The notes under the pieces were generated by a model. The model did not search any database. It was not told the DNA's origin and saw only the letters and a program-made list of their open reading frames with translations. Below, one piece after another: positions 1 through 6,880 of a stretch of DNA of 44,070 bases. Each line of letters begins with the position of its first letter. The first letter of the stretch is position 1. This DNA is from Candidatus Korarchaeum sp. (lineage in GTDB: Archaea > Korarchaeota > Korarchaeia > Korarchaeales > Korarchaeaceae), in the NCBI GenBank assembly GCA_020833055.1, contig JAJHQZ010000008.1, positions 1-44,070 on the forward strand. The letters are read 5' to 3'. The translations under genes and the position numbers were made by a program.

Positions 1-945
1 ATTCGGCAAACTTATCTCAAGTTCCTTACTCCTCTTACCAGATCGTACGCATAGATCCGCGGAGGCAACATAGCTCATGGCATCCTCGAACGGCAGCCAG
101 CCTGTGAAAATGACCCTATCCTCTAACTCCAGATCTTTAACTAAAGCTCTCAACTTCGGGAGCTCCATACCGTCGCCAACTACGATGAACTCGAGGTCCA
201 GACTCCCCTCAAGCTCCTTCACCGCTCTTATGGGTACATCAACCCCTTGATCATGAGCTAATCCTCCTACATAGACGAGCCTGAACCTCCCCCCTTTCTC
301 ATATTTCCTCTTTATCGCTTCCTCAACTCTCCGCATCTCATTAAGATCTACTACATTCTCGATACTCACAACTTTCTCACTTTTAGCCCCTCTACTGATT
401 ACATCTTCTCTGAAGGTCTCACTTATCGTAATAATGCCATCAGCCAACCTTATGACTAGTCTCTCCTCAATCCTGAGGAGGTAGTAGAGGGCTCTAGATA
501 GAAATCTCGAGAGGATGGAATCTGGTCTCGCCGATAAAAGCATTAAATCCGGCCAGTCTTCATGGAGATCGATTAGAACAGGCACTCTCAAGATCTTTCC
601 AGCGATTACTGAGGAAAATGCTGCCGGAAGGTCATGGACATGTATTAAACTATAATTAATCTTCCTCCTTCTCAAAGCTTCTAAGAGAGCTGAATGCCTG
701 AAGATCGCGTAGTATAATATACCATATAGGGTCCCTCCCCTCCTCTCCAGGGGGAAGCTCACACGCTTTATGGTGAGATTATCTCTCTCCTCCCTCTCCG
801 GCTCATCTTCTCCCCTCTTAACTATTAGATCCACATGGAACCCCCGCTCAATTAGAGTAGAGATCTCCTTCCTGACTCTAGGGTCGCGTGGGTAGTAATT
901 ATCGAAGAGGATCATCAGGATTCTGCCCTCTGTCTTCTTAGTCAT
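1..945 (-). CDS. GT4-like glycosyltransferase, C-terminus cut by the window edge
   Basis: I translated this reading frame by hand on the minus strand: it is open from an ATG at 945 to the left edge (315 codons, no stop). The N-terminus (RILMILFDNYYPRDPRVRKE) and the central LVYVGGLAHDQGVD / FIVVGDGMELPKLR / VIFTGWLPFEDAMSYVASAD blocks are typical of GT-B fold, family 4 glycosyltransferases, with the second block in the nucleotide-sugar binding Rossmann domain. The usual catalytic E(x7)E region lies beyond the edge. A TATA-like TTTTAAAATT at 967-976 sits about 26 bp before the ATG, so the transcript is probably leaderless. Its neighbour across the promoter region is a methyltransferase, a pairing common in cell-surface glycan clusters. 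The sugar and acceptor cannot be read from sequence. Confidence 0.85.
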   Translation of the reverse strand, partial: MTKKTEGRILMILFDNYYPRDPRVRKEISTLIERGFHVDLIVKRGEDEPEREERDNLTIKRVSFPLERRGGTLYGILYYAIFRHSALLEALRRRKINYSLIHVHDLPAAFSSVIAGKILRVPVLIDLHEDWPDLMLLSARPDSILSRFLSRALYYLLRIEERLVIRLADGIITISETFREDVISRGAKSEKVVSIENVVDLNEMRRVEEAIKRKYEKGGRFRLVYVGGLAHDQGVDVPIRAVKELEGSLDLEFIVVGDGMELPKLRALVKDLELEDRVIFTGWLPFEDAMSYVASADLCVRSGKRSKELEISLPN

Positions 946-1131
946 CGGTCGCGAAGTAACAGCTTAATTTTAAAAGCCTTGAGTAATGCTTGTTCCCTGT
1001 TTCCATGACAATATCATAAGGATATTCCACCCTCAAAGACTATAGTATAGTGAAGCGAACTCTTTTATGGCAAAAGTAAAATTAGATATAGTAGGTAGAA
1101 AGACTTAAAATTATCTAGTTACATATACCTT

Positions 1132-1900
1132 GTGCTCTCTTCAAGCGAGCTCAGGGAAGTTCTCAGTGATCTAGCGGAATGCGGTATACTAAGCGAGTTA
1201 GGTGCCAGAAAGTTTTATATAGCACATCCTATAAATGTATATATCTTAGCTTCTTATTATGCCAAAAGTTTAGAAGATCCTCTCTTCATATTGGATGTAG
1301 GGTGCAATATTGGATATGGGAGCCGTGTAATGTCTCACTTATTATCAAAAAAAGGGAGGAAATTTAAGATTGTTGGAATAGATATTGATTAATAATATCC
1401 TGAGCCTTGCTAGAAAATTTTCACCACAAATCGAGTTTAAATTAATTGATATCCTAGATTCTGATAATATCATGCGAGAGTTCAACAGGGAATCTTTTAA
1501 TATCATAATCGCTTCAGAGATAATAGAACATCTACCTAGGGAATATGTGAAGAAATTTTTCGAAAACATGGAGTACTTACTTAAAGAGGACGGAATCCTC
1601 ATTATATCGACACCCGAGAAGTATACTTACGATCTCTTCGCCTACACTGAGGATCACATCAATGAAATGACTATCTCCGAGCTGAGGAGATTCATTGAAG
1701 ATGAAACAAGATTCGCTATAGTGGACCATCTCGGCACTGCTTTCAATAAGATCGCTATAATCAAACTTCTTACGCAGGCAGGGATGTCTGCTCGATACAA
1801 CGAAGAGAAGAGAAAGTTCAATTTGTTTACTCAGATCCTGAGAGGTGCTATTTTCAATATACTCTTTCCACTGCTGCCGAATAGTTTACTTTACTCATGA
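1132..1900 (+). pseudogene. Class I SAM-dependent methyltransferase split by a +1 frameshift
   Basis: Two overlapping frames form one methyltransferase. The first (1132-1392, GTG start) ends with motif I (DVGCNIGYGSR) and the acidic strand-2 motif (VGIDID). The second resumes at once with a helix, then IIASEIIEHLP and LLKEDGILIISTPEKY (motifs for strands 4 and 5). Removing the single T at 1390 joins them, converting GAT-T-AAT-AAT to GAT-AAT-AAT. A TATA-like CTTAAAATTA about 25 bp before the GTG supports that start. The acceptor is unknown; the divergent glycosyltransferase suggests a surface-glycan role. The region is visibly AT-richer than the pterin or Liv genes. Either the gene is broken, the base is a sequencing error, or the ribosome shifts at the site. 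Confidence 0.75.
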
Positions 1901-2064
1901 GATCTCTACCATTCGACGATATTACGAAGATGCTTATCTTAATGAAGAGGAGATACTTGCCGAGGAGGGTAGAGGAAGCACTAGCGAGGGGCGAGATCCC
2001 AACATTCCAGATAGTTGTTCTAAGAAGAAAATTAAAAATTTCCCGGAAGCCAGGTAAAAATTAA
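1897..2064 (+). CDS. Small basic ORF overlapping the methyltransferase stop (hypothetical)
   Basis: A 55-codon frame begins at an ATG whose last bases overlap the preceding TGA stop (ATGA, 1897-1900), the usual geometry of translationally coupled genes. The product is basic and ends in VEEALARGEIPTFQIVVLRRKLK-like amphipathic sequence, with no recognisable domain. A competing overlapping frame (1845-2057) looks less protein-like because it runs through the end of the methyltransferase. It could be a real coupled small protein, a shifted tail of the methyltransferase, or chance. Confidence 0.3.
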   Translation: MRSLPFDDITKMLILMKRRYLPRRVEEALARGEIPTFQIVVLRRKLKISRKPGKN

Positions 2065-2082
2065 GCCAATAAAAGGTAGTTA

Positions 2083-2319
2083 TTAGTAAACCTTCCTGAT
2101 TATCCTCTCGGTGCCATCCATACTCCTGACGGAGTAAGATACTTCCACCCTCCCATCGTACCTCTTCCTTATCTCGAGGGAGAAGGGGCCCGATCTGAAC
2201 TTAGCTGAGAAATCCTCGGATATAGAAGCTGCGAACAAAAGGCAATCCCAAATCTCCTTACTCAACTTGAGGGAGAGGGATGCAGCCTCCTGGATCTCGT
2301 CCCCCTCCTTCCCCTCCAT
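2083..2319 (-). CDS. Small hypothetical protein (78 aa)
   Basis: The product is not recognised. It has an acidic N-terminal helix-like segment, then alternating basic and hydrophobic residues that look like beta strands (FSLEIRKRYDGRVEVSYSV, then a charged C-terminus). A TATA-like TTTTTAAG about 28 bp before the ATG at 2319 supports the start and a leaderless mRNA. It stands alone between the methyltransferase region and uppP. A strand-rich small protein of similar style lies at 3454-3693, but I see no clear alignable identity. Confidence 0.5.
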   Translation of the reverse strand: MEGKEGDEIQEAASLSLKLSKEIWDCLLFAASISEDFSAKFRSGPFSLEIRKRYDGRVEVSYSVRSMDGTERIIRKVY

Positions 2320-2387
2320 AAATCATCCGTCACATCACCCGCTTAAAAACATTGTGATGGGCGTTTAGTTCCGCTTAAAATCGGGGC

Positions 2388-3176
2388 CTATAGGAGAGAT
2401 AGGATAGCGATTCCTACTATAACGCAGTAATAGGAGAAGAGGTGAAGCTCGCCCCTCCTTATAACGGAGAGGAGGAACTTTATCGCGATCAAGCCAGTGA
2501 TGAATGAGCTCAAGAGGCCCACCAAATTCTCAGGATTCAATATCTCCTGAACTGGAGATACTATCAGCTCTAAGATGAGGAATCCAGTTAATGCGGGTAT
2601 TGAGAGGAGGAATGAGTACCTTACAGCTTCCTCCCTCTTCAAACCGCTCAGGAGGGCAGCTGATATAGTTGCTCCAGATCTAGATATCCCGGGGAATATA
2701 GCTATAGATTGAGCTAATCCAACTATGAGAGCCCTCCTGAGATCCAGGAGCCTCTCGCCTCCGGCCCATTTAGTGGAATAGAGTAAGGCAGCTGTGATCA
2801 GGAGACCTACCCCAACTATCTTCGAGCTCCCGAATATCTCATCGACGTATTTAGCTAAAGCCAAGCCCAGAACGGCTACAGGGACCGTGCCTATCAATAT
2901 GTAGAGGGGGAGCTTCCTCTCAGGAGAGGAGAACGCTGAACCCTTGGGGAGCTCTGAGATGCCCTCCAAGAAGGATTTAATAACTTTAAATACGTCCCTC
3001 CCGAAGGCCACGATCACAGCCAGCAGAGTCCCAGCGTGCACTAAAGCTATGAATGCAGCTGAGCTCCTAGATAATAAGATAATCTGAAGTAAGACTAGAT
3101 GGCCCGAGCTACTTATCGGAAGCCACTCAGTCAGTCCCTGGACTATCCCGAGGATGAGAGCTTGAGCTATTTCCAT
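2388..3176 (-). CDS. uppP: Undecaprenyl-diphosphatase / BacA family membrane phosphatase
   Basis: This BacA/UppP-type integral membrane protein dephosphorylates polyprenyl diphosphate carriers; in archaea the substrate would be a dolichyl- or other polyprenyl-diphosphate used for glycosylation. The signature QGLTEWLPISSSGHL is at residues 13-27 and the second motif PGISRSGATI follows in the middle. About eight hydrophobic segments span the rest, and the length of about 262 aa is normal. I start at the ATG at 3176 rather than the upstream one at 3200, because a TATA-like TTTAAATATTT (3200-3210) would overlap the longer N-terminus but lies about 30 bp before 3176. The left end of the mobile element at 3209 touches this promoter. 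Confidence 0.93.
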   Translation of the reverse strand: MEIAQALILGIVQGLTEWLPISSSGHLVLLQIILLSRSSAAFIALVHAGTLLAVIVAFGRDVFKVIKSFLEGISELPKGSAFSSPERKLPLYILIGTVPVAVLGLALAKYVDEIFGSSKIVGVGLLITAALLYSTKWAGGERLLDLRRALIVGLAQSIAIFPGISRSGATISAALLSGLKREEAVRYSFLLSIPALTGFLILELIVSPVQEILNPENLVGLLSSFITGLIAIKFLLSVIRRGELHLFSYYCVIVGIAILSLL

Positions 3177-3208
3177 TGCCGCTTCGAGGACCTCGATCAT
3201 TTAAATAT

Positions 3209-3431
3209 TTACAACCGAAAGCCTCGCCCTTCAGGGCGGGGATGGATAGAAAAGCTTATAACGCAGACCTAGTAGGAGCATACAACGTACTCATAACCCC
3301 GAGTCCCGAGAGGGATAGGGGTAATGGGCCGGAGACCCGGCCCGGGATTAAACCCTCAGGAAGAGGGGATGTAATCCCAAACCCCCTCGCTCTAGGGGAA
3401 CCATCGCACTTCAGGGCGGGGAGGAGGTCAG
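3209..3431 (+). mobile_element. IS200/IS605-derived non-autonomous element, copy 1 (MITE-like, tnpB 3' remnant)
   Basis: This 223-bp block is repeated base for base, inverted, at 5554-5776. It starts at TTAC, the target tetranucleotide used by IS608-type elements, followed by an 8-bp hairpin with a TTCA loop (3222-3241). It then carries a short open frame resembling a TnpB C-terminus (DRKAYNADLVGAYNVL), and ends with a second copy of the end hairpin (CGCAC-TTCA-GGGCG, one mismatch) just before GGTCAG. Subterminal hairpins at both ends with no terminal inverted repeats are the IS200/IS605 pattern. The interior folds into further stems: 3326-3332 with 3337-3343 (7 bp), 3366-3370 with 3374-3378, and 3383-3387 with 3394-3398. 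Most of tnpB and all of tnpA are absent. Confidence 0.85.
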
Positions 3432-3453
3432 CGAGCATTAGCTGGGGGTACTT

Positions 3454-3693
3454 ATGGAAGTGAGGGAAGGGGACCTGACAGCTGAGGTGAGCCTCAGGGA
3501 TGATGGGAAGGGATTATCGCTAGATTTAGAGCTCAGGAGGAATGGGAGGCTCGGACTTAAGCTACATGAGAAGCTATCTAATATTAAGGAAGTATTTGAG
3601 CTCCTGGAGAGGCCTACTTGGCTCGGTAAGGAATCCGATAGTTTAGTGAGGAGGGCCCTGCTCCTCATAAGTGAGAGTAGCGTTGGGGAGTGA
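3454..3693 (+). CDS. Small hypothetical protein (79 aa)
   Basis: The product is not recognised. It starts at an ATG 22 bp beyond the right end of mobile element copy 1. The first half alternates charged and hydrophobic residues (EVSLRDDGKGLSLDLELRR), suggesting beta strands; the second half is helical (NIKEVFELLERP, SLVRRALLLISES). Codon usage matches its neighbours, favouring a real gene over a shadow of the opposite strand. The upstream sequence would be the RNA guide region if the mobile element makes a reRNA. Confidence 0.45.
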   Translation: MEVREGDLTAEVSLRDDGKGLSLDLELRRNGRLGLKLHEKLSNIKEVFELLERPTWLGKESDSLVRRALLLISESSVGE

Positions 3694-3694
3694 G

Positions 3695-3915
3695 GCTTGT
3701 GAGCTGCCCCGCTCTAAAGAGCGAGGCTTCCGGCGTTAAGAGAGGCTTCACGCCTTTCCCCTCATCTGCCGGTTCGGGAACTCAGAACTCCCCCACCCCA
3801 TGCCTCCCATTAAGGCATCTACATCCTCCTGCGAGGGAACATCCCGAAGGACATTTAAGCTTTTTATATTTAAATTTTCCTCAAAATCCCCGCCTTTGAA
3901 GGCGAGGTTCTCGAT
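3695..3915 (-). mobile_element. Diverged IS200/IS605-derived element (third copy, different lineage)
   Basis: On the minus strand this stretch is bounded by two hairpins of the same geometry as those in the identical pair. The left-end hairpin (3888-3907) and right-end hairpin (3707-3726) each have an 8-bp stem, a 4-base loop and the CCTCG...CGGGG outer sequence. Between them a minus-strand frame ends in GMGWGSSEFPN...MRGKA, which resembles the Gly-Trp-Gly-x-Pro/Ser-Glu tail of many archaeal TnpB proteins. It also contains a 6-bp hairpin formed by ATGCCT and AGGCAT. The interior does not match the 223-bp elements, so it derives from another IS605 family. Boundaries are approximate. Confidence 0.6.
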
Positions 3916-3946
3916 TTCTTTATAAGCTGGCCTCACCTCCAGCGTT

Positions 3947-4222
3947 ATGAGGAGGCTCAAGGTAATCTGCAGGATCGATATGGTGTGCAGAGGAGCGGAG
4001 AGAGTTGATGAGTACAGAGCTGAGGGCTACTTACTCTCGGATCCTCCTGAAGTGATAGCTGTCATAGTTGAGAGGGATAATGAGAGGGGGACGACCCCTT
4101 ACATATGGCTGGGCACTTTCAAGAGCTCGGATGAAGCTATGAATTCCCTCAAGGATATGCTTTACAACATAGGGAGGAGGGAGGACAGGGGATTCGGGTG
4201 CCATGAGGCGGTAAAGGGATGA
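3947..4222 (+). CDS. Hypothetical protein (91 aa)
   Basis: The product is not recognised. Starting at the ATG at 3947, it has a strand-rich N-terminal half (RLKVICRIDMVCRG), a central segment EVIAVIVERDNERGTTPYIWLGTF, and a C-terminal amphipathic helix (SSDEAMNSLKDMLYNIGRR). There are three cysteines but no metal-site spacing that I recognise. It lies just beyond the left end of the diverged mobile element, within the accessory patch, and has no operon partner. Confidence 0.5.
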   Translation: MRRLKVICRIDMVCRGAERVDEYRAEGYLLSDPPEVIAVIVERDNERGTTPYIWLGTFKSSDEAMNSLKDMLYNIGRREDRGFGCHEAVKG

Positions 4223-4516
4223 GGCATAGCCTCAATATTGGAAGCTCACTCGCTTCCTTGCATTGAAGGCGTATCTGTTTTGGGAGCATCGTAAGGGAAC
4301 GCTCGAGCCGGCTATAGTAGTGAGGGGGATCAGCCGAGCCGGGATGTAGCTATCCGGATGGAGTGCTATCATATCCTTCGAGATTATAAGTGAGCTGAGG
4401 GAGTAAAGACAGTAAGGAGATCCAAATAAATCGAAATCCGGCGAATTTTATCGCATCACACCTTAGAGGTCTCGTAGTTGAGATGATCTCTCACTACAGA
4501 GAGCTTGGAGATCTAA
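4223..4516. other. Intergenic stretch with no assignable gene
   Basis: About 290 bp separate the hypothetical gene ending at 4222 from the toxin-antitoxin genes. A short hairpin GAGGC-ATA-GCCTC lies right after the stop (4222-4234) and could be a terminator. A plus-strand run at about 4270-4345 reads as protein-like for about 25 codons without a start or recognisable domain, so it may be gene debris. I see no tRNA, CRISPR or clear promoter. Confidence 0.4.
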
Positions 4517-4759
4517 TTAACCTGTCCAGACTTTAGCTCTCCTCAGTACTTCTATGAACTCATCGAGCGGGGCGTCAGCGACATGTTGAGCCTCTCTCAA
4601 GTCCCCCCTCTCTATGTAAACCTCTATCGCTTCCCTGAGCTCGGGAGATAATTTCCTTATGAAATCCCAATCAGCCCTCCTCTTCCTCAGTTCCCTGAGT
4701 TCCTCATCTATTAACTCCCACTCCTCGATGAGGTCACTCGATTCCGAATTCTCTGGCAA
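4517..4759 (-). CDS. Antitoxin-like small protein B, paralogue of the gene at 5279-5494
   Basis: This 80-aa protein shares most of its sequence with the small protein on the other side of the PIN gene: both have EEWELID.ELRELR, ADWD.IR, LREAIEVYIE.GDL and a C-terminal DEF.E...RA segment. The C-terminal half resembles UPF0175/VapB-like antitoxins, where a helix-turn-helix region ends in a toxin-binding tail. Its start overlaps the 3' end of the PIN gene by 26 bp, so the two are probably co-translated. Functional assignment rests on size, overlap with a PIN gene and that resemblance. Confidence 0.65.
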   Translation of the reverse strand: MPENSESSDLIEEWELIDEELRELRKRRADWDFIRKLSPELREAIEVYIERGDLREAQHVADAPLDEFIEVLRRAKVWTG

Positions 4760-5282
4760 CAGCTCTCACCTCCGAGGGGGAGAAGGAGTGATTCGAGTCC
4801 CTCTCATACTCCTCGATTAGTTCGAGGAAGCTAGTCTCTGGAGTTAACCCCCTCGCACATATGTAAGCCAGTAATCTGAGGGAATTCAGGACGATAGCTG
4901 GTGAGAACTTCTCTCTCATCAACCAATATGCTCTAATTATCCCTCTATTCTCAGTGAGCAGGGCTGAACCTAAGCGTCTAGCTAGGATAGAGCATAAAGC
5001 CTCCGGAGGATCTATCCTCGGGATCCTCGGGTCCCTCCTAGCATCTAATATCAAGCTCACTGCCTCTTCCTCAAGCTCCCTGGAATGAGGGTAGACAGTG
5101 AGCCAACCGTCTAAGATGAGCTCCCTCAGAGCTCTCAATGGCTTCTCTGTGATCACTTCCCTGAGAGTTATCTCGGGCATAAAGCCCGCGCTGAATATCT
5201 CCTTGATTAGATGCCTCCTTCTCCAGCGGGACCAATCTATTATGAAGCAGGCATCGAGCACGCAAGTAGATGGTAAACTCAA
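4734..5282 (-). CDS. PIN-domain ribonuclease-like toxin (VapC/DUF3368-like)
   Basis: This 182-aa protein begins with a PIN-type first strand (CVLDACFIIDW, Asp at residue 10), followed by a helix with a conserved-type acidic residue (ITLREVITE), then PPEALCSILARR and the strand ALLTENRGI. The last occupies the position of the LT(D/E)DRG motif that closes the PIN active site, although Asn replaces the usual Asp. A C-terminal extension of about 60 aa is helical. It overlaps a small antitoxin-like gene by 4 bp upstream and another by 26 bp downstream. PIN toxins cleave RNA and are neutralised by co-transcribed antitoxins; the target is unknown. Confidence 0.7.
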   Translation of the reverse strand: MSLPSTCVLDACFIIDWSRWRRRHLIKEIFSAGFMPEITLREVITEKPLRALRELILDGWLTVYPHSRELEEEAVSLILDARRDPRIPRIDPPEALCSILARRLGSALLTENRGIIRAYWLMREKFSPAIVLNSLRLLAYICARGLTPETSFLELIEEYERDSNHSFSPSEVRAVAREFGIE

Positions 5283-5494
5283 TGGAGGATCCCAGCCCTT
5301 ATCCTGATCTCATTGAACTCATCGGCAGTCATCCCAGCTATCTTAGCTGATATCCAGAGATCCCCAGTCTCTATGTAAACCTCTATCGCTTCCCTGAGCT
5401 TAGGAGGTAAGCCCCTTATGTAATCCCAATCGGCTTCTCTCCTCCTCAGTTCCCTGAGCTCCCCATCTATTAACTCCCACTCCTCCGAGGACAT
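5279..5494 (-). CDS. Antitoxin-like small protein A (UPF0175/VapB-like)
   Basis: About 71 aa, with an acidic helical N-terminus and a C-terminus LREAIEVYIETGDLWISAKIAGMTADEFNEIRIRAGI. The last part resembles the antitoxin pattern of a helix, a Gly, an Ala/Gly-rich turn and a final F...L..AGI helix found in UPF0175 proteins. The ATG at 5494 is preferred over the TTG at 5497 because a TATA-like AAATTTAAAAG (about 5517-5527) lies 28 bp upstream. It overlaps the PIN gene by ATGA-type coupling, giving the order antitoxin A, PIN, antitoxin B. The right end of mobile element copy 2 lies 30 bp upstream of the TATA box. Confidence 0.65.
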   Translation of the reverse strand: MSSEEWELIDGELRELRRREADWDYIRGLPPKLREAIEVYIETGDLWISAKIAGMTADEFNEIRIRAGILH

Positions 5495-5553
5495 CAACTC
5501 ATGAGTACTTCCTCCCTTTTAAATTTCTCCCAGTCCCCTCATCGGAGCGGAGA

Positions 5554-5776
5554 CTGACCTCCTCCCCGCCCTGAAGTGCGATGGTTCCCCTAGAGCGAGG
5601 GGGTTTGGGATTACATCCCCTCTTCCTGAGGGTTTAATCCCGGGCCGGGTCTCCGGCCCATTACCCCTATCCCTCTCGGGACTCGGGGTTATGAGTACGT
5701 TGTATGCTCCTACTAGGTCTGCGTTATAAGCTTTTCTATCCATCCCCGCCCTGAAGGGCGAGGCTTTCGGTTGTAA
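5554..5776 (-). mobile_element. IS200/IS605-derived non-autonomous element, copy 2
   Basis: This is an exact inverted copy of 3209-3431 by base-by-base reading over 223 bp. It shares the TTAC at the left end (5773-5776 on the minus strand), both end hairpins, the TnpB C-terminal fragment and the internal stems. Flanks differ immediately outside both ends, so these are independent insertions, not one segmental duplication. Perfect identity in sequence that should not be under coding constraint implies recent mobilisation, gene conversion, or selection on RNA structure. The left end abuts a decayed gene; the right end points at the toxin-antitoxin promoter. Confidence 0.85.
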
Positions 5777-6037
5777 CATATCATATGGTCCTCCAGAGCT
5801 TTACGAAATCCCTCGATGAAAAGCGAGTATTTGATCGATTTCAGCTCAAGGGATCCTCTCCAGTATTTTCACAGGTCTTCCCGCCCTTGAGCTCTCCTCG
5901 GATTCGCTCTCACAGCGTCGACAATCTCCTCCGGCGAATCTTCCTGAGGATCGTTGAGCTTCCGCTAGTATTTCCCCTATACTCTCGCCTTCCAACCATT
6001 GACTCATTTGCTTTAAATCTCGCCTCCTGAAATGCAT
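5777..6037 (-). pseudogene. Decayed minus-strand gene abutting mobile element copy 2
   Basis: On the minus strand, coding-like sequence jumps between frames. It opens as MSQWLEGESIGEILAEA (from an internal ATG of the frame beginning at 6037), then reads sensibly in another frame as NDPQEDSPEEIVDAVRANPRRA. After one in-frame TGA, the same frame continues as KYWRGSLELKSIKYSLFIEGFRKALEDHM up to the mobile element. One frameshift and one stop would reconnect about 80 residues. I cannot name the family. The element at 5554-5776 may have cut off the original 3' end. Confidence 0.4.
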
Positions 6038-6103
6038 TCATGATCAGAGTAGCGTTAAGCCGATAGAAGGGCATCCGCGAAAGACTGGAAGAGGAAATGA
6101 AAG

Positions 6104-6880
6104 CTACTTCCGCCGACCCGATATTCTTCCAGACTTTTCATACAAGCGACCGTAAATCGGCCTGAAGTAAGCGCATCTATCTGGGCTTATCTTAAGCTCC
6201 TCTGGATCGAAATCCCCGAACTCAACGGGAGCACCCCTTATTATCACGAAGGGGACCAGCTCATCCCCCTCACCCATGAGGAGGTGCGCTGCCGATGCCA
6301 GATCATCGGCCACGTTGAGAGTGGTCACCAATATCCTCTTCCCGTAAGCGTCGCTCTTCCCCCTGTAATCCCTTATCCCCCTGAAGCCAGCTATCCCTAG
6401 AGCGAATCCAGTAGTCCCCATCCTGAGTGGTGAGAGCCTGCTATCTACTATTATAACTCCTACATTCCTCCCCGTCCTCCTAGCTATCTCCTCCCTTATC
6501 CTCCTAGCCTCATAGTTCGGGTCCTCCGGCCATAGGGCTGCGAAACCTATAGGAGCGTTCTTATGATCTATCCCAGCATTAGCAACTAATATACCATCTT
6601 TGACAGTCAATATAGTCCTCTCGGCAGTCCCCAAAACTAGATCGGAGTTCCTTATGACTAGCTCGGCGAAACCGGGCTCCAAACCCGATTCCTCAGCTAA
6701 CTTCATGGCTTCCTCAGATGGCTCTATGTCATTATTAACGAACCTCCCCTGGCTTGCTGCTAGAGCTTTATCGGCAACAGCCACTATATCCAGATCCCGG
6801 GGATCGTAGAGGGAGAGGAGCAAGCTGACTATATCATCTCCCTCGACTATCTTACGGGTCCTTATGGCTATTAGCTCCAT
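6104..6880 (-). CDS. CofE-like gamma-glutamyl ligase
   Basis: CofE (COG1478) adds L-glutamate to coenzyme F420-0 with GTP. The protein shows the family backbone: NAGIDHKNAP, LWPEDPNYEARRIREEI, AGFRGIRDYRGKSDAYGK, VADDLASAAHLLMG and a PFVIIRGAP ending. The loop that reads DTxGRPxRxG in typical CofE is DSRLSPLRMGTTG here, which marks a divergent subfamily whose substrate may not be F420. I choose the ATG at 6880, preceded by a GGTGGGAGG ribosome site; it overlaps mptE by 10 bp, so the pair is co-translated. No other F420 genes (cofC, cofD, cofGH) are present, and the neighbours are pterin genes, so the acceptor could be a pterin. Confidence 0.8.
   Translation of the reverse strand: MELIAIRTRKIVEGDDIVSLLLSLYDPRDLDIVAVADKALAASQGRFVNNDIEPSEEAMKLAEESGLEPGFAELVIRNSDLVLGTAERTILTVKDGILVANAGIDHKNAPIGFAALWPEDPNYEARRIREEIARRTGRNVGVIIVDSRLSPLRMGTTGFALGIAGFRGIRDYRGKSDAYGKRILVTTLNVADDLASAAHLLMGEGDELVPFVIIRGAPVEFGDFDPEELKISPDRCAYFRPIYGRLYEKSGRISGRRK

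Noticed and set aside
3176-3463. Open frame across mobile element copy 1 as a protein gene
   Set aside because: The same frame is carried by an identical element elsewhere, starts inside uppP, and only about 17 codons resemble TnpB; it is a remnant.
3431-5554. The region between the twin elements as a composite transposon
   Set aside because: Flanks show no target duplications tying the two ends together and no transposase lies between; IS605-type elements insert singly.
5785-6030. Plus-strand 81-aa open frame
   Set aside because: Composition (Ser/Leu/Phe-rich) looks like the antisense of the decayed minus-strand gene; no domain, no promoter.
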